Of a stretch of 64,000 nt of DNA, positions 33,238 through 42,222 are shown piece by piece (positions within the stretch are counted from its first letter, which is position 1; every line of letters begins with the position of its first letter). Below the pieces are notes generated by a model that worked only from the letters and a program-made list of their open reading frames with translations, did no database searches and was not told the origin of the DNA. The stretch comes from Chelatococcus reniformis (lineage in GTDB: Bacteria; Pseudomonadota; Alphaproteobacteria; Rhizobiales; Beijerinckiaceae): assembly GCF_014640075.1 (NCBI RefSeq), contig NZ_BMGG01000007.1:124001-188000 (forward strand), read 5' to 3'. Position numbers and translations under genes: made by a program.

Positions 33238-34185
33238 ATGTTCGAAGGCAATCGCGTCGTGGCGCATACGCGCGCCCGCTATCCGATCTTCCAGTCACCG
33301 ATGACCTGGATCGCCCGGGCACCGCTGGTGTCGGCCGTGTCGGCCGCGGGGGCGTTCGGCCTGCTCGAGAGCACCTCCCGCGACCTCGCCATGACGACGC
33401 GCGAGTTCAATGCCATCCGCGCCGCCACCAACCAGCCCTTCGGCGTCAACCTGCCGGTGCGCTACCTCAAGGATGATCCCAAGGAGGAGAAGGCGATCAT
33501 CGACTGGCTGCTCGCCCAGAACATCCACTTCGTCACCACGTCGGCGGGCGATCCCGGCCGCTACGTGCGCACGCTGAAGGACGCGGGCGTCACCGTCTAC
33601 CACGCCACCGCCACCCTCTACGGGGCGCAGAAGGCCGTCGACGTCGGCGTCGACGGCCTGATCGTCGAGGGAGCGGAGAGCGCGGGCGTCCGCAATCCCG
33701 ACGAGGTGCACAGCTTCGCTTTGCTGCAAGCGGTGCGCGAGAAGACGACGGTGCCGCTCGTCGCCGCCGGCGGCATCGTCGACGGCCGCGGCATGGCCGC
33801 AGCCTTCGCGCTCGGGGCCGAGGGCGTCACCATGGGCACGCGCTTCGTTGCGTCCACCGAGAGCCCGGTGCACCTCAACTACAAGAACGCCATCGTGGCG
33901 GCGCCGATTACCGGCACGCTCATGCTCGACAATCCGCCCCGCGCCCGGGCGCGGGGCCTGCGCACCCCCTACGCGGAGGGCGTGAGCGGGGGCGAACGCG
34001 AGCCTCTGCCCCCCATGGCCATCCTCGAAAAGCTCTATGTGGGCGGCGACGTCGACAACACCTCCGGGGCGGCCGGCGAGAGCGCCGGCCTGATCCACGA
34101 GATCAAGTCGGTCCGCGACATCGTCGAGGACACCGTGGCCGGCTTCTGGCGCGAGATTGACCGGTTGGCGGCGCTGCGCCGCTGA
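33238..34185 (+). CDS. Nitronate monooxygenase/2-nitropropane dioxygenase-like FMN protein
   Basis: This 315-residue TIM-barrel flavoprotein starts at the ATG at 33238, with GGTGGA upstream. It begins ARYPIFQSPMTWIARAPL, the typical first strand of the NMO family. FMN-phosphate motifs are VPLVAAGGIVDGRGMAAAFA and LGAEGVTMGTRFVA. The family oxidises nitronates, but many members in catabolic clusters have other, often unknown, FMN-dependent roles. It is divergent from the crotonase and shares the operator-bearing promoter region. It is slightly shorter than the 330-380 residues of typical NMOs. Confidence 0.85.
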   Translation: MFEGNRVVAHTRARYPIFQSPMTWIARAPLVSAVSAAGAFGLLESTSRDLAMTTREFNAIRAATNQPFGVNLPVRYLKDDPKEEKAIIDWLLAQNIHFVTTSAGDPGRYVRTLKDAGVTVYHATATLYGAQKAVDVGVDGLIVEGAESAGVRNPDEVHSFALLQAVREKTTVPLVAAGGIVDGRGMAAAFALGAEGVTMGTRFVASTESPVHLNYKNAIVAAPITGTLMLDNPPRARARGLRTPYAEGVSGGEREPLPPMAILEKLYVGGDVDNTSGAAGESAGLIHEIKSVRDIVEDTVAGFWREIDRLAALRR

Positions 34186-34228
34186 GGCGGGCGACGGCGC
34201 CTAAACCAATTTTGCGACGTGACCTCAG

Positions 34229-34345
34229 TCGTCATGGCCGGGCTTGACCCGGCCATCCATCGCATCAAACGACTTCACGCGATGAGGTTCGCATCGACGC
34301 GTTGTTCTCGTGGCGCGTGATCCCGGAAAATGGACACCGGCTCTC
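34229..34345. repeat. Second repeat family (ATGGCCGGG hairpin), copy 1
   Basis: This intergenic element contains ATGGCCGGG-CTTGA-CCCGGCCAT at 34234-34256, a perfect 9-bp hairpin. A tail reading gtggcgcgtgatcccgga..atggacaccgg follows. Elements of this kind are common in Hyphomicrobiales genomes. Degenerate relatives are at 39851 and 51904. Confidence 0.7.
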
Positions 34346-34401
34346 GGGGAAGGTCGTGTCGACCCGGCCACCGTCACCCTCCGATCGACGTGCACCGTTC
34401 C

Positions 34402-34863
34402 TCAAGGCATTCTGCCCCTGAAAAGATTGCTCTTTCGATAGCGCTCATCATGTGTGACCTCGACGCCAAGCCACGGCGGGCGCGGGAATTCGGTCTCGCT
34501 TGTCGGCAGCTCCAATTCGGCAATCACTATCCCCGCAAGCTGGCCGCCATACTCATCGACCTCCCAGGCGAAGCCGGCATACGAGACGAAGTAGCGCGTC
34601 TTCTCGACAACCCTGCCATGGCAGTGATTGGCGAGGAGTTCATTCGCGTCGGCGAGCGGTATGCCGTATTCGAATTCCGCCCTGCGCAGCCCGTCGCGGG
34701 CACCCTTGACGGCAATGGTCGCGTGGTGGTCCGTGATGCGCACGCGTACCTTGCGGCCATTCTCCACAGCAATCAGGCCGTCGCGAATGCCGAGCCTGTC
34801 CGCCTGGAGCGCTCGCCACTCATCGTTTGCCAGCAGGAATTTTCGTTCGATCTCGGTCGCCAT
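34402..34863 (-). CDS. CYTH-domain protein (inorganic triphosphatase/adenylyl cyclase-like)
   Basis: This 153-residue protein starts MATEIERKFLL, which contains the signature EIERKF motif of the CYTH (CyaB-thiamine triphosphatase) tunnel fold. Further charged strands follow (KVRVRITDHHATIAVKG, AEFEYGIPLADANELL, FAWEVDEYGGQLAGIVIAEL). Bacterial CYTH proteins usually hydrolyse tripolyphosphate. It is isolated, and the length is typical for stand-alone CYTH domains. Confidence 0.9.
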   Translation of the reverse strand: MATEIERKFLLANDEWRALQADRLGIRDGLIAVENGRKVRVRITDHHATIAVKGARDGLRRAEFEYGIPLADANELLANHCHGRVVEKTRYFVSYAGFAWEVDEYGGQLAGIVIAELELPTSETEFPRPPWLGVEVTHDERYRKSNLFRGRMP

Positions 34864-35077
34864 GCACCAGACTACAATTCACCCCCCGCAACTGTCATCA
34901 AGCACCATCCCGCAGCTTACCAAAATGGTCGTTGCCGGAGCCATCGTCGCCGGCCGTGGTGCGCCGGACGCATCGACCATTGCGCGCGAGCCCATGCCGT
35001 CGGCAGCAGAGCGGCGGCGGGAGCCGAGGGCGAACGTCAATCTCGCCGGCTCGGAGGCGGCCGCCCGTTTGGACCGG

Positions 35078-35464
35078 CTACCCGCCGGCGAGCTCCTTTC
35101 CCATCAGCGGGATCACCGTGTTCAGGGCCTTCAGCGGTCGCAGCATCACCTTGAAGAGAGTTATGCGGCCGTCGTCGTTCCAGTGGATGAGGTCGACGCC
35201 GTTGACGTGGAGGTCGTCGAGCGTCAACTCGAACTCCAGCACGGCGGAGCGCTCGCCCAGCCATTCCCCGACATAGGTGAAGCTGGGGTTGTTGAGCACG
35301 ACCATTGCCGCGCCGAGGTATTTGGCCACCAGCGCCTTGCCCGCCTGGGGCGTATGGACGGCGGGCGACTGGAAGACCGCGTCGTCCGCCAACAGCGCCT
35401 CCAGCTTGTCCGGAGCCGGATCGGCGACGTAGGCATGCCAACGCTCGAGCACTTCGGGCCTCAT
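35078..35464 (-). CDS. NTF2/SnoaL-like family protein
   Basis: This 128-residue cytoplasmic protein has the ATG at 35464, after GGGGAGG. The text MRPEVLERWHAYVADPAPDK, with DDAVFQSPAVHTPQAG and the strand-rich end NGVDLIHWNDDGRITLFKVM, matches the cone-shaped NTF2-like fold. The polyketide cyclase/limonene epoxide hydrolase group is possible. No catalytic residues can be named. It is divergent from the flavin monooxygenase at 35704. Confidence 0.78.
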   Translation of the reverse strand: MRPEVLERWHAYVADPAPDKLEALLADDAVFQSPAVHTPQAGKALVAKYLGAAMVVLNNPSFTYVGEWLGERSAVLEFELTLDDLHVNGVDLIHWNDDGRITLFKVMLRPLKALNTVIPLMGKELAGG

Positions 35465-35703
35465 GGCTCACCTCCCCTTCGCGCCGGTACGGCCTGCCCG
35501 GCGGTGATGACCTTTGTCGTCCGCCCGGCAGGCACGCGTCAATGATCGCGATGGCGTTGGCCGGGCGGCGGATGGCCAACGCATGCTGCCGCGGCAGGCC
35601 CCGCTTGCGGCCGGACGCCTTGTCCCATTTCGCGGAATGGCCTACCCGGCTTGGAAAGCCTTGCGTGGACCGGTAGCGCGGGCAATGCACGGGGAGGATG
35701 GCG

Positions 35704-36942
35704 ATGGCGCGCTCGATGAGGCACGGGATCTTTTTGCCGCCGTTCCACGCGGTGGAGGAGAACCCCGCGGCGGCACTCGACCGCGACTTCGCACTGATGG
35801 AGTTCCTCGACAAGCTCGGCTTCGAGGAGGCCTGGATCGGCGAGCATCACTCCGCCGGCTACGAGACGATTGCCTCGCCCGAGCTGTTCATCGCCACCGC
35901 GGCGGAGCGCACCAAGCACATCCGCTTCGGCACCGGGGTGATCTCGCTGCCCTACCACAACCCGCTGATGGTCGCGAACCGCATCATCCAGCTCGACCAC
36001 CAGACCCGCGGCCGCATCATGTTCGGTGCCGGGCCCGGCCTGCTCGCCTCCGACGCGATCATGCTCGACATCGATCCGCGCGTGCAGCGCGACCGCATGG
36101 AGCAGAGCCTCGACGTGATCCTGCGCCTGTTCAAGGGCGAGGTGATCACCGAGAAGACCGATTGGTATTCGCTCAAGGAGGCGCGGGCCCATCTGCTGCC
36201 CTTCACCGAGCCCTACCCCGAAGTGGTGGTGGCGAGCGCGGTGACGCCGTCGGGCGGCCGGCTCGCGGGCCGCTACGATCTGGGCATGCTGTGCGTGGCG
36301 GCGGCCGAAGGGCCGGGCTTCAAGGTGCTCAGGAGCAACTGGGAGGCGGCCTGCGAGATCGCCGCCGAGCACGGCCGCACCATGGATCCGCAGCGCCTGC
36401 GCCTGGTGGCCCCCATCCACATCGCCGAAACGCGCGAGCAGGCGCGCAAGGACGTGCGCTGGGGGCTGCAGAAATATGTCGACTACGTGAACAACAACAT
36501 GCCGCGCCTGCACGTGCCGCCGGGCAAGGACGTGGTGGACTGGTGGATCGAGACCAACATGGGCGTCGCCGGCACGCCCGACGATGCCATCGCGCTGATC
36601 GAGAAGCTTAAGGCGCAGCAGGGCGATTTCGGCGTGATGCTCACCATGGTGTCCAACATCGTCGACTTCGAGCCGCTGAAGAAATCCTTCGAGCTCTACC
36701 GGCGTTACGTCGTCCCGCACTTCAACCGCAGCAACCAGGCCCGCCGCGATTCCTACGCCTGGGTCACCCGCAACACCCAGACCTTCTCGGAGCTGCGCAG
36801 CGAGGCCGCCAAGCTGATGGTGGAGAAGCACGAGCGCGAGCGCAGCGTCGCCCGTGCCGCCAAGGGGACGGCGAGCAAGGGGGACGGCGAGGCGCCGGCG
36901 CCGCGCGCGAGCGACGGCAAGGGCGGCCATCTGATCTCCTGA
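35704..36942 (+). CDS. Luciferase-like (LLM class) flavin-dependent oxidoreductase
   Basis: This 412-residue TIM-barrel protein has its ATG at 35704 with GGGAGG 6 nt upstream; an ATG at 35698 abuts that site. Key text is RHGIFLPPFHAVEENPAAAL, EEAWIGEHHSAGYE and RIMFGAGPGLLASDAIML. These are hallmarks of the bacterial luciferase-like family (FMNH2- or F420-dependent). A C-terminal charged extension follows (EKHERERSVARAAKGTASK). Such enzymes often oxygenate ring ketones or alkanes. The gene is not in an obvious operon. Confidence 0.9.
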   Translation: MARSMRHGIFLPPFHAVEENPAAALDRDFALMEFLDKLGFEEAWIGEHHSAGYETIASPELFIATAAERTKHIRFGTGVISLPYHNPLMVANRIIQLDHQTRGRIMFGAGPGLLASDAIMLDIDPRVQRDRMEQSLDVILRLFKGEVITEKTDWYSLKEARAHLLPFTEPYPEVVVASAVTPSGGRLAGRYDLGMLCVAAAEGPGFKVLRSNWEAACEIAAEHGRTMDPQRLRLVAPIHIAETREQARKDVRWGLQKYVDYVNNNMPRLHVPPGKDVVDWWIETNMGVAGTPDDAIALIEKLKAQQGDFGVMLTMVSNIVDFEPLKKSFELYRRYVVPHFNRSNQARRDSYAWVTRNTQTFSELRSEAAKLMVEKHERERSVARAAKGTASKGDGEAPAPRASDGKGGHLIS

Positions 36943-36970
36943 GCCGGGGGCGCCGGCGCAGGCGACCGCC

Positions 36971-37795
36971 TCAGGCGAAGGGAAAGGGCCCGGCGAATTC
37001 GCCGATCGGCACCAGATGCGTCATCAGGCCGGTCTCTGCCGACCAGCGATGCAGCAGGTATCCGGGAGGCTCCAGATAGGACGCTGGCTTGGCCCCGGCG
37101 CCGAGGTCCAGGGCGATCTGCGTCGCGGTGCTCGGGGCGGTGAGCGCGAGCGTGCCGGCCCAGCGTCGCTGCATGGAACGATGTACGTGTCCGCAGACCA
37201 CGCGCTCGATATGTCCGTGGCGCTGGATCACCGCGGCCAGGGCGTCCGGGTTCATGCATCGGTACGGATCGAGATAGGGGATGCCGCAGGCGAACGGCGG
37301 CTGGTGCATGGCGATGATCGTGGGCGCCACCGGGGCTTTCGCCAACGTCGCCGACAGCCAGGCCAGGGTCGCGTCGTCCGCGTGGCCGTGGTGGGCGCCG
37401 GGGACGGTGACATCGATGGCGACGATGCGCACCGGGGTGCCCTCGACGGCGAAGTTGATCGGCCCCTCGGCCGGCATGTAGCGATGCGCGGCGAAGGCCG
37501 TCCGCAGCGCGTCGCGATCGTCGTGATTGCCGGGCATGACGTAGAGCGGGGCTCGCAACTCGCCCAGGATGCGGTGGGCGACCGCGTATTGCGACGGCGT
37601 GCCGTGCTCTGTCACGTCGCCCGTGAGCAGCACCAGATCGGGGGCCGGCGCCAGGGCGTTGACCTGGGCGACGGCGCGGCGGGCCATGTCGTTCGTCGAC
37701 ACCACGCCGTTGTAGAGCGCGCCCTCGTCGCAGAGATGCAGGTCGGAGAGTTGCACGATCAGCATGGAAGCTACGCCGTTGCTCGTCGTTGTCAT
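36971..37795 (-). CDS. Metallophosphoesterase, CpdA/Icc-like
   Basis: This 274-residue calcineurin-like phosphoesterase has its probable start at 37795 (MTTTSNGVASMLIVQLSDLH). Metal-ligand motifs are present in order: QLSDLHL, LLTGDVTEHG, MPGNHDDRDAL, and the His pairs in AMHQPPF and CGHVHRS. This set is that of 3',5'-cyclic-nucleotide phosphodiesterases of the CpdA group. The length matches. It is convergent with the LLM oxidoreductase, ending 28 bp from it. Confidence 0.9.
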   Translation of the reverse strand: MTTTSNGVASMLIVQLSDLHLCDEGALYNGVVSTNDMARRAVAQVNALAPAPDLVLLTGDVTEHGTPSQYAVAHRILGELRAPLYVMPGNHDDRDALRTAFAAHRYMPAEGPINFAVEGTPVRIVAIDVTVPGAHHGHADDATLAWLSATLAKAPVAPTIIAMHQPPFACGIPYLDPYRCMNPDALAAVIQRHGHIERVVCGHVHRSMQRRWAGTLALTAPSTATQIALDLGAGAKPASYLEPPGYLLHRWSAETGLMTHLVPIGEFAGPFPFA

Positions 37796-37873
37796 CGGCT
37801 CATCGTTCCTCGGGGCGAGGCCGCCCGCGCTCCGGCCGGGGATCTCCACCACCCGGCCCGTCCTGTCGCCATA

Positions 37874-38236
37874 TCATCTTCGTGGGCGCCGCGGTCGGCG
37901 GGAATCCGGCGGCTTGCGCGATCCGCTGCGCTGCCGCGGCACGGGCACGGTGATCGAGCCGCGCAGCTGATCGAGCAGCGACGGCGACGCCGGGCCGCGG
38001 CTGGCCTCGTCCGTTCGCGCAGGCGCACTCGCGTGTCGTTCCGTGGCGTACAGATCCCGGATCTCCTCGTTGACATAGCGTCCCTTCGACGGCGCCCGGC
38101 ACAGCTCCTCGAAGACCTGTGGCGGCACGTCGGCATAGTCGTAGCGCCCCTCCGACCCGGTGAACCAGATCCGGAGGACGCGGGTCTCGGGGTCGTATTC
38201 GGCTCGCGTGACGGCCGATGAGCTGAAGGTGGGCAT
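37874..38236 (-). CDS. KTSC-domain protein
   Basis: This 120-residue protein starts at the ATG at 38236 (MPTFSSSAVTRAEYDPETRV). The short KTSC fold covers the first 65 residues, with SSAV-, LRIWFTGSEGRYDYADVP and GRYVNEEIRD motifs. The C-terminus is a basic, proline-rich tail (SGSRKPPDSRRPRRPRR). KTSC domains are often found with RNA- or tRNA-related proteins; the role here is unknown. Confidence 0.82.
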   Translation of the reverse strand: MPTFSSSAVTRAEYDPETRVLRIWFTGSEGRYDYADVPPQVFEELCRAPSKGRYVNEEIRDLYATERHASAPARTDEASRGPASPSLLDQLRGSITVPVPRQRSGSRKPPDSRRPRRPRR

Positions 38237-38581
38237 GGATCCGGGCCGGGCGCAGTTGGTATCGGAGAATATAGGACGGCGTCCCCGGAGCGCGTCAACG
38301 CCGGGCGCGGCGGCCTCCGCCCGGGCCATAGGATGTTCGTCCCTTCGCTGCATCGCCTTCGGAACAATATTCGCTTGCGGCGACGCGTACCCGGCGCGCA
38401 TGAATATGGTAATCGTCCAACCGATCGATCCATCTCTTCGAGATCAATCGCCCAGATTTATCTGACCGACGTCTCACACCGCCTATGCGGGCCCGACGCT
38501 GCGGGAGAACCTCGGGCTCGAACGGCCCCCGGCCGGCGCCTGGCGTGCCCGCATCACCCGGCGCGAGCAGAGGAAGCGCGC
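38237..38581. other. Gene-free divergent gap before the OsmC pseudogene
   Basis: This 345-bp gap lies between the KTSC start and the OsmC frame. It is A+T-rich around 38360-38470 and must hold the promoters of both. I see no clear palindrome, repeat or RNA gene in it. Confidence 0.5.
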
Positions 38582-39042
38582 ATGACATCGGGCCCCATCG
38601 CCACGGCGCCCCCGGCGAGCGAGGATCTCGTCACCGTCACCGGCCGCTCCATCGGCCTTGCCGGCCGCTTCCTCATCAGCGCCGGGCACAACCATTTCGT
38701 GTCGGATGCGCGCGTCTCGGCCGGCGGTCCGGGCGAGGCGCTCCAGGCCGGCGAACTGCTGCTCGGGGCGCTCGCCTCGTGCGGCCTGGCGCTGGTTCAC
38801 AAGCACGCGAGGGTGCTGGGCGTCGCCCTCAGCTCGTCCGGCGTCTCAGTCTCGTTCAAGCGCGACGCGGGCGACCCCACGCGTATGCCTACATCCGCCT
38901 TCGCTTCGTCCTGGGCGGCGTCGAATTGGCGACCGCTCGCGAGCTCGTCGGCCACTTCACCGGCACCTGTCCGATCTACAACACGCTGCGCCGCGGCGGG
39001 CCGATCGAGGCGGAGGTCGAGGTCGCGGTGGCGGACGGATAG
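38582..39042 (+). pseudogene. OsmC-family peroxide-reductase-like gene with an apparent frameshift
   Basis: The N-terminal frame starts at 38582 (MTSGPIATAPPASEDLVTV) with an AGAGGAAG-type ribosome site. It reads an OsmC-like protein with LLLGALASCGLALVHKHARV, where Cys is the family's catalytic cysteine. Near 38885 (after ...GDPTR) the homologous text continues in another frame as YAYIRLRFVLGGVELATA and ends GGPIEAEVEVAVADG at 39042. A single-base deletion explains this. The gene is therefore broken, or the assembly has an error at that point. If whole it would encode about 153 residues. Confidence 0.75.
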
Positions 39043-39059
39043 CCGGCGGGCCCGGCGCC

Positions 39060-39791
39060 TCAAGTCGGCTCCGCCGCGACCAGCAGGAACATGGGACGCT
39101 CGCGCTCCTGACCGAGCTCCGGCTGCTGTGCGATCTGCGCTTCGCTCGGGCCGAATTCCTCCACATGCCGAATGATGAAGCCCTGACGGATGAGGAGGTT
39201 CAGCGTCGTGCCCAAGGTCCGGTGATACTTGAGCACCCCATCGGTGAGCCAGGAGGTCCGGCGCGGTCCCTCCGCCTGATAGCTGTCCACGGGCCAACTC
39301 CGGCGGCCTTGCGCGTCGGTGATCCAGGCGGGCTGGCGCGGCGCCATGAAGATGGGATGCTCGATCGAGAAGACAAAGCTGGCGCCGGGCGCCAGCGCGC
39401 GGCGCACGGTCGCCAACAGCCGCTCCAGATCGTCGATGTAGTGCAGGGCGAGCGAGCTGTAGGCGAGGTCGAACGCGGCGGGCGGCAGGTCGAGCTGCTC
39501 CAGATCCGCCCGGCGGTAGATTAGCGCCTCGTCTTGCGGTTCGGCCCGAGCGCGCGCCAGCATGTTCTCGGACACGTCGAGGCCGAGCACGTGGGCTGCC
39601 CCCGCCTGGCGAGCCCAGCGGCAGAACCAGCCGAAGCCGCAGCCGAGGTCGACCACCCGCAGGCCTGCCATGCTTGGCAGGAGCGCCCGTAGCATGGGCC
39701 ATTCGGGCGCGGCAGCCAATCCGTCCAGCGAGCGAGGCAGCTGGCTGTAACCCATGAAGAAGACCGGATCGTCATAGATATTCTGGATCAT
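39060..39791 (-). CDS. Class I SAM-dependent methyltransferase
   Basis: This 243-residue protein uses S-adenosylmethionine. Motif I is RVVDLGCGFGWFCRWARQAG, the acidic motif II is LGLDVSENMLARAR, and the post-I region reads DLAYSSLALHYIDDLERLL. It matches the methyltransferase type 11 (UbiE/MenG-like) class. The target is unknown. It ends 18 bp from the OsmC pseudogene, in convergent orientation. Confidence 0.9.
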   Translation of the reverse strand: MIQNIYDDPVFFMGYSQLPRSLDGLAAAPEWPMLRALLPSMAGLRVVDLGCGFGWFCRWARQAGAAHVLGLDVSENMLARARAEPQDEALIYRRADLEQLDLPPAAFDLAYSSLALHYIDDLERLLATVRRALAPGASFVFSIEHPIFMAPRQPAWITDAQGRRSWPVDSYQAEGPRRTSWLTDGVLKYHRTLGTTLNLLIRQGFIIRHVEEFGPSEAQIAQQPELGQERERPMFLLVAAEPT

Positions 39792-39850
39792 CTCATCTGT
39801 TCATCTTGAGAAATTTTTTGCCATGCGCAGCAAACGCGGCCGTTTGAATG

Positions 39851-39955
39851 GGATGACTGGCCGGGGCAAGGCCAGCCATGACGAAGGTGTATTCGATTTC
39901 GACGCCAGGACGCAGCCGTCAACCGGCCGAAAGATCCCGAAAAGGTGCCCCAAAC
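39851..39955. repeat. Second repeat family, degenerate copy 2
   Basis: The core CTGGCC-GGGGCAA-GGCCAG at 39857-39875 lies next to GCCATGACG. A downstream tail (gatcccgaaaaggtgcccc) resembles the tail of the element at 34229. It lies between the methyltransferase start and the end of the next crotonase gene. Confidence 0.5.
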
Positions 39956-39982
39956 CGACATCTGATCAACAGAAGTTGGTCG

Positions 39983-40780
39983 CTACCGTCCGACGAAGCG
40001 CGCCTCGCGCTTCTCCCGGAAGGCGGCGGTGCCCTCCTTCAGATCGTCGGTGCGGCCCAGATCGTAGAACGAGCGGGATTCGAGGCGGAGCGCCTCGTCC
40101 AGCGGCAGTCCGACCGCGCGCTTCATCACATCCTTGGCGAGGCCCTGAGCCAACGGAGAACGCTTGGCCAGCATCTGAGCATAAGCGAGCGTTTGCTCGA
40201 GCAGCTCGGCCTGCGCATAGATGCGGTTGACCAGCCCGATGCGCAGGGCGTGCTCGGCGCCGACCCGCTCCCCCGACAGGACGATCTCCATGGCGTGGCC
40301 GAGGCCGACGATCTGGGGCAGCCGGATCAGCCCGCCGTCGCAGGCGTGGAAGCCCCATCGCACGTCCTGCAAGGCAAACTCCGCATCGGGCGAGCAGAAG
40401 CGGATGTCGCAGGCGAGCGCCAGCTCGAAGCCGCCCGAGATGGCGTAGCCGTTCACGGCCGCGACGATGGGCTTCAGGATGTCCATGTTGCGGGTCACGC
40501 CGCCGAAGCCGGGCCCATCGGTGTAGCGGCGCCGGAATTCCGGTGCCGGACGGTTGGCGAAGTCCATCGTATAGGTCTTCAGGTCGGCGCCGGCACAGAA
40601 GCTCTTGCTTCCCGACCCCGTCACCACCGCGACCCGTGCATCGGGGTCCTCGGCAAACGTGCGGAATGCCTCGACCAGGGCATCGTTGGCAGCGAAGTCG
40701 AGGGAGTTCATCTTGTCGGGCCGGTTGATCGTGATCAACCGAACCGCGTCATGCTTGTCGTATTGAATATCGGAACTCAT
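39983..40780 (-). CDS. Enoyl-CoA hydratase/isomerase family protein (crotonase)
   Basis: This 265-residue protein starts MSSDIQYDKHDAVRLITINR at 40780, with AGAGGG upstream. Oxyanion-hole motifs are SKSFCAGADLKTY and NGYAISGGFELALACDIRF. It has normal crotonase length. The gap of 37 bp to the orphan binding-protein gene on the same strand suggests one operon with 40818-45216, although the repeat copy at 42104 lies between parts of it. Confidence 0.88.
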   Translation of the reverse strand: MSSDIQYDKHDAVRLITINRPDKMNSLDFAANDALVEAFRTFAEDPDARVAVVTGSGSKSFCAGADLKTYTMDFANRPAPEFRRRYTDGPGFGGVTRNMDILKPIVAAVNGYAISGGFELALACDIRFCSPDAEFALQDVRWGFHACDGGLIRLPQIVGLGHAMEIVLSGERVGAEHALRIGLVNRIYAQAELLEQTLAYAQMLAKRSPLAQGLAKDVMKRAVGLPLDEALRLESRSFYDLGRTDDLKEGTAAFREKREARFVGR

Positions 40781-40817
40781 GTGCAACCCTCTGCTGTCGA
40801 CAGGTGCATCGGCCGGC

Positions 40818-42047
40818 TCACGGCCTCTTGATCATCGGGCATTTGCTTTGCTCGAGCGGACGAAAGGCCTGCGATCCCGGCGTCGTCTTGACGATCTTGA
40901 ACAGGTCCCATTCGCCCGTGGATTCCGCGGGCGTCTTGACCTGCAGCAGCAGGATGTCGTGCAGCATGATGCCGTCCTCGCGCACGCGCCCGTCCGGCAC
41001 GATGGCGTCACGCACCGGCAGCTCGCGGATCTTCCTGGCGATGTCGTCGCGGTTGTCCGAGCCCGCGGCGGCGACGCTCTTCAGGTAGTGCAGCACGGCG
41101 GAGTAGACGCCCATCTGGATCGAGCTCGGCATGCGACCGTTGTGGCGCTTCTGGAAGCGCTCGGCCCAGGCGCGCGTTTCGGACGTCTGATCCCAGTAGT
41201 AGCCGTCCGCGACGAGCAGGCCCTGCGCCGTGTCGAGGCCGACGGAACGGGCGTCGTTCAGGTAGAACAGCCCGGTCGCCAGCCGCTGGCCGCCGCTGAC
41301 GATGCCGAATTCGTTGGCCTGCTTGACCGAGTTGATGGTGTCGGCGCCCGCGTTCAGCAGCGCCACCACGTCGGCTTTCGAGGCTTGCGCTCGCAGCAGG
41401 AACGACGAGTAGTCGGCGGTATTCAGCGGCGTCTTGACGGAACCCGTGACCGTGCCACCGCTCGCCTGGACCGCGGCAGAGAGGTCGGCGGACAGGGCTT
41501 CGCCCCAGGCGTAGTCGACGGGCAGGAAGAACCAGCTTTTGCCGCCCTGCGCCGTGACGGCCCGGCCCATGCTGTTCGCGAGCGCATAGCTGTCGTAGAC
41601 CCACATGAAGCCGTAGGGCGAGCACGCCTCCGAGGTGAAGCGGGAGGTGCCGCCGCCGGCGGCGATGAGGATGCCGGACGTGTTGCGCACGATCTCCTGC
41701 ACGGCGAGCAGAATGCCCGAGTTCGGCACATCGACGATGAGGTCGACCTTGTCCGCATCGAGCCACTTGCGGGCGATGGTGTTGGCCACGTCGGGCTTCT
41801 GCTGGTGGTCGGCGAAAATGAGCTTGACCGGCTTGCCCAGGACCCGACCGCCGAAATCCTCGACCGCCATGCGGGCGGCGATCACCGAGCCCTGCCCCGT
41901 GATGTCCGCGTAGGGGCCCGACTGGTCGTTGAGGACGCCGATCGTGATGCCGTCGGGACCGGCCACGGCGGTCCCGCCCCCGTGCAGTAGCGCCAGGCCC
42001 AGTGCCGCCGCGGCCATCCCGAACCGCTGCCATCTATGCTTGCTCAT
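40818..42047 (-). CDS. Orphan LIV-type ABC transporter substrate-binding protein
   Basis: This 409-residue protein is predicted periplasmic. It starts MSKHRWQRFGMAAAALGLAL at 42047 with GGGAGG upstream; the signal peptide ends near TAVAGP. The LIV-receptor text includes GITIGVLNDQSGPYADITGQ and AVEDFGGRVLGKPVKLIFAD. It is a close paralogue of the receptor at 29115. No permease or ATPase is near, so it is orphaned. Its position between a crotonase and an SCP-x thiolase and acyl-CoA synthetase ties it to the uptake of the acid activated by that synthetase. Confidence 0.88.
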   Translation of the reverse strand: MSKHRWQRFGMAAAALGLALLHGGGTAVAGPDGITIGVLNDQSGPYADITGQGSVIAARMAVEDFGGRVLGKPVKLIFADHQQKPDVANTIARKWLDADKVDLIVDVPNSGILLAVQEIVRNTSGILIAAGGGTSRFTSEACSPYGFMWVYDSYALANSMGRAVTAQGGKSWFFLPVDYAWGEALSADLSAAVQASGGTVTGSVKTPLNTADYSSFLLRAQASKADVVALLNAGADTINSVKQANEFGIVSGGQRLATGLFYLNDARSVGLDTAQGLLVADGYYWDQTSETRAWAERFQKRHNGRMPSSIQMGVYSAVLHYLKSVAAAGSDNRDDIARKIRELPVRDAIVPDGRVREDGIMLHDILLLQVKTPAESTGEWDLFKIVKTTPGSQAFRPLEQSKCPMIKRP

Positions 42048-42103
42048 GGTCTGCCTCCCGTTTCGTTTATGCTTGTGGTGACTGTTCATTCAGCGCTGTT
42101 GCG

Positions 42104-42207
42104 CTAGAGAATTTCCGCGTTTCTTCGAATCGCCGAAATGCTCTATCGCTTGACTTGTCGTGTTTTCCTTCACGCGAACCGGCGTCCCCTTCGCGCGAAA
42201 ACACTCT
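42104..42207 (-). repeat. 105-110 bp dispersed repeat, copy B
   Basis: This copy is in the opposite orientation to copies A and E. It begins CTAGAGAATTTCCGCG and ends CGCGCGAAAACACTCTGG. It sits upstream of the orphan binding-protein gene, between its start and the end of the OB-fold gene. Confidence 0.82.
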
Positions 42208-42222
42208 GGCGGCCGGTTTCGA

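Noticed and set aside
34229-34345. Possible attachment site or phage remnant
   Set aside because: No integrase, tRNA end or direct repeat pair is present. The text matches a common intergenic hairpin family.
38582-39042. Two separate small genes in different frames
   Set aside because: Together the halves form one OsmC-like protein and the second has no ribosome site of its own.
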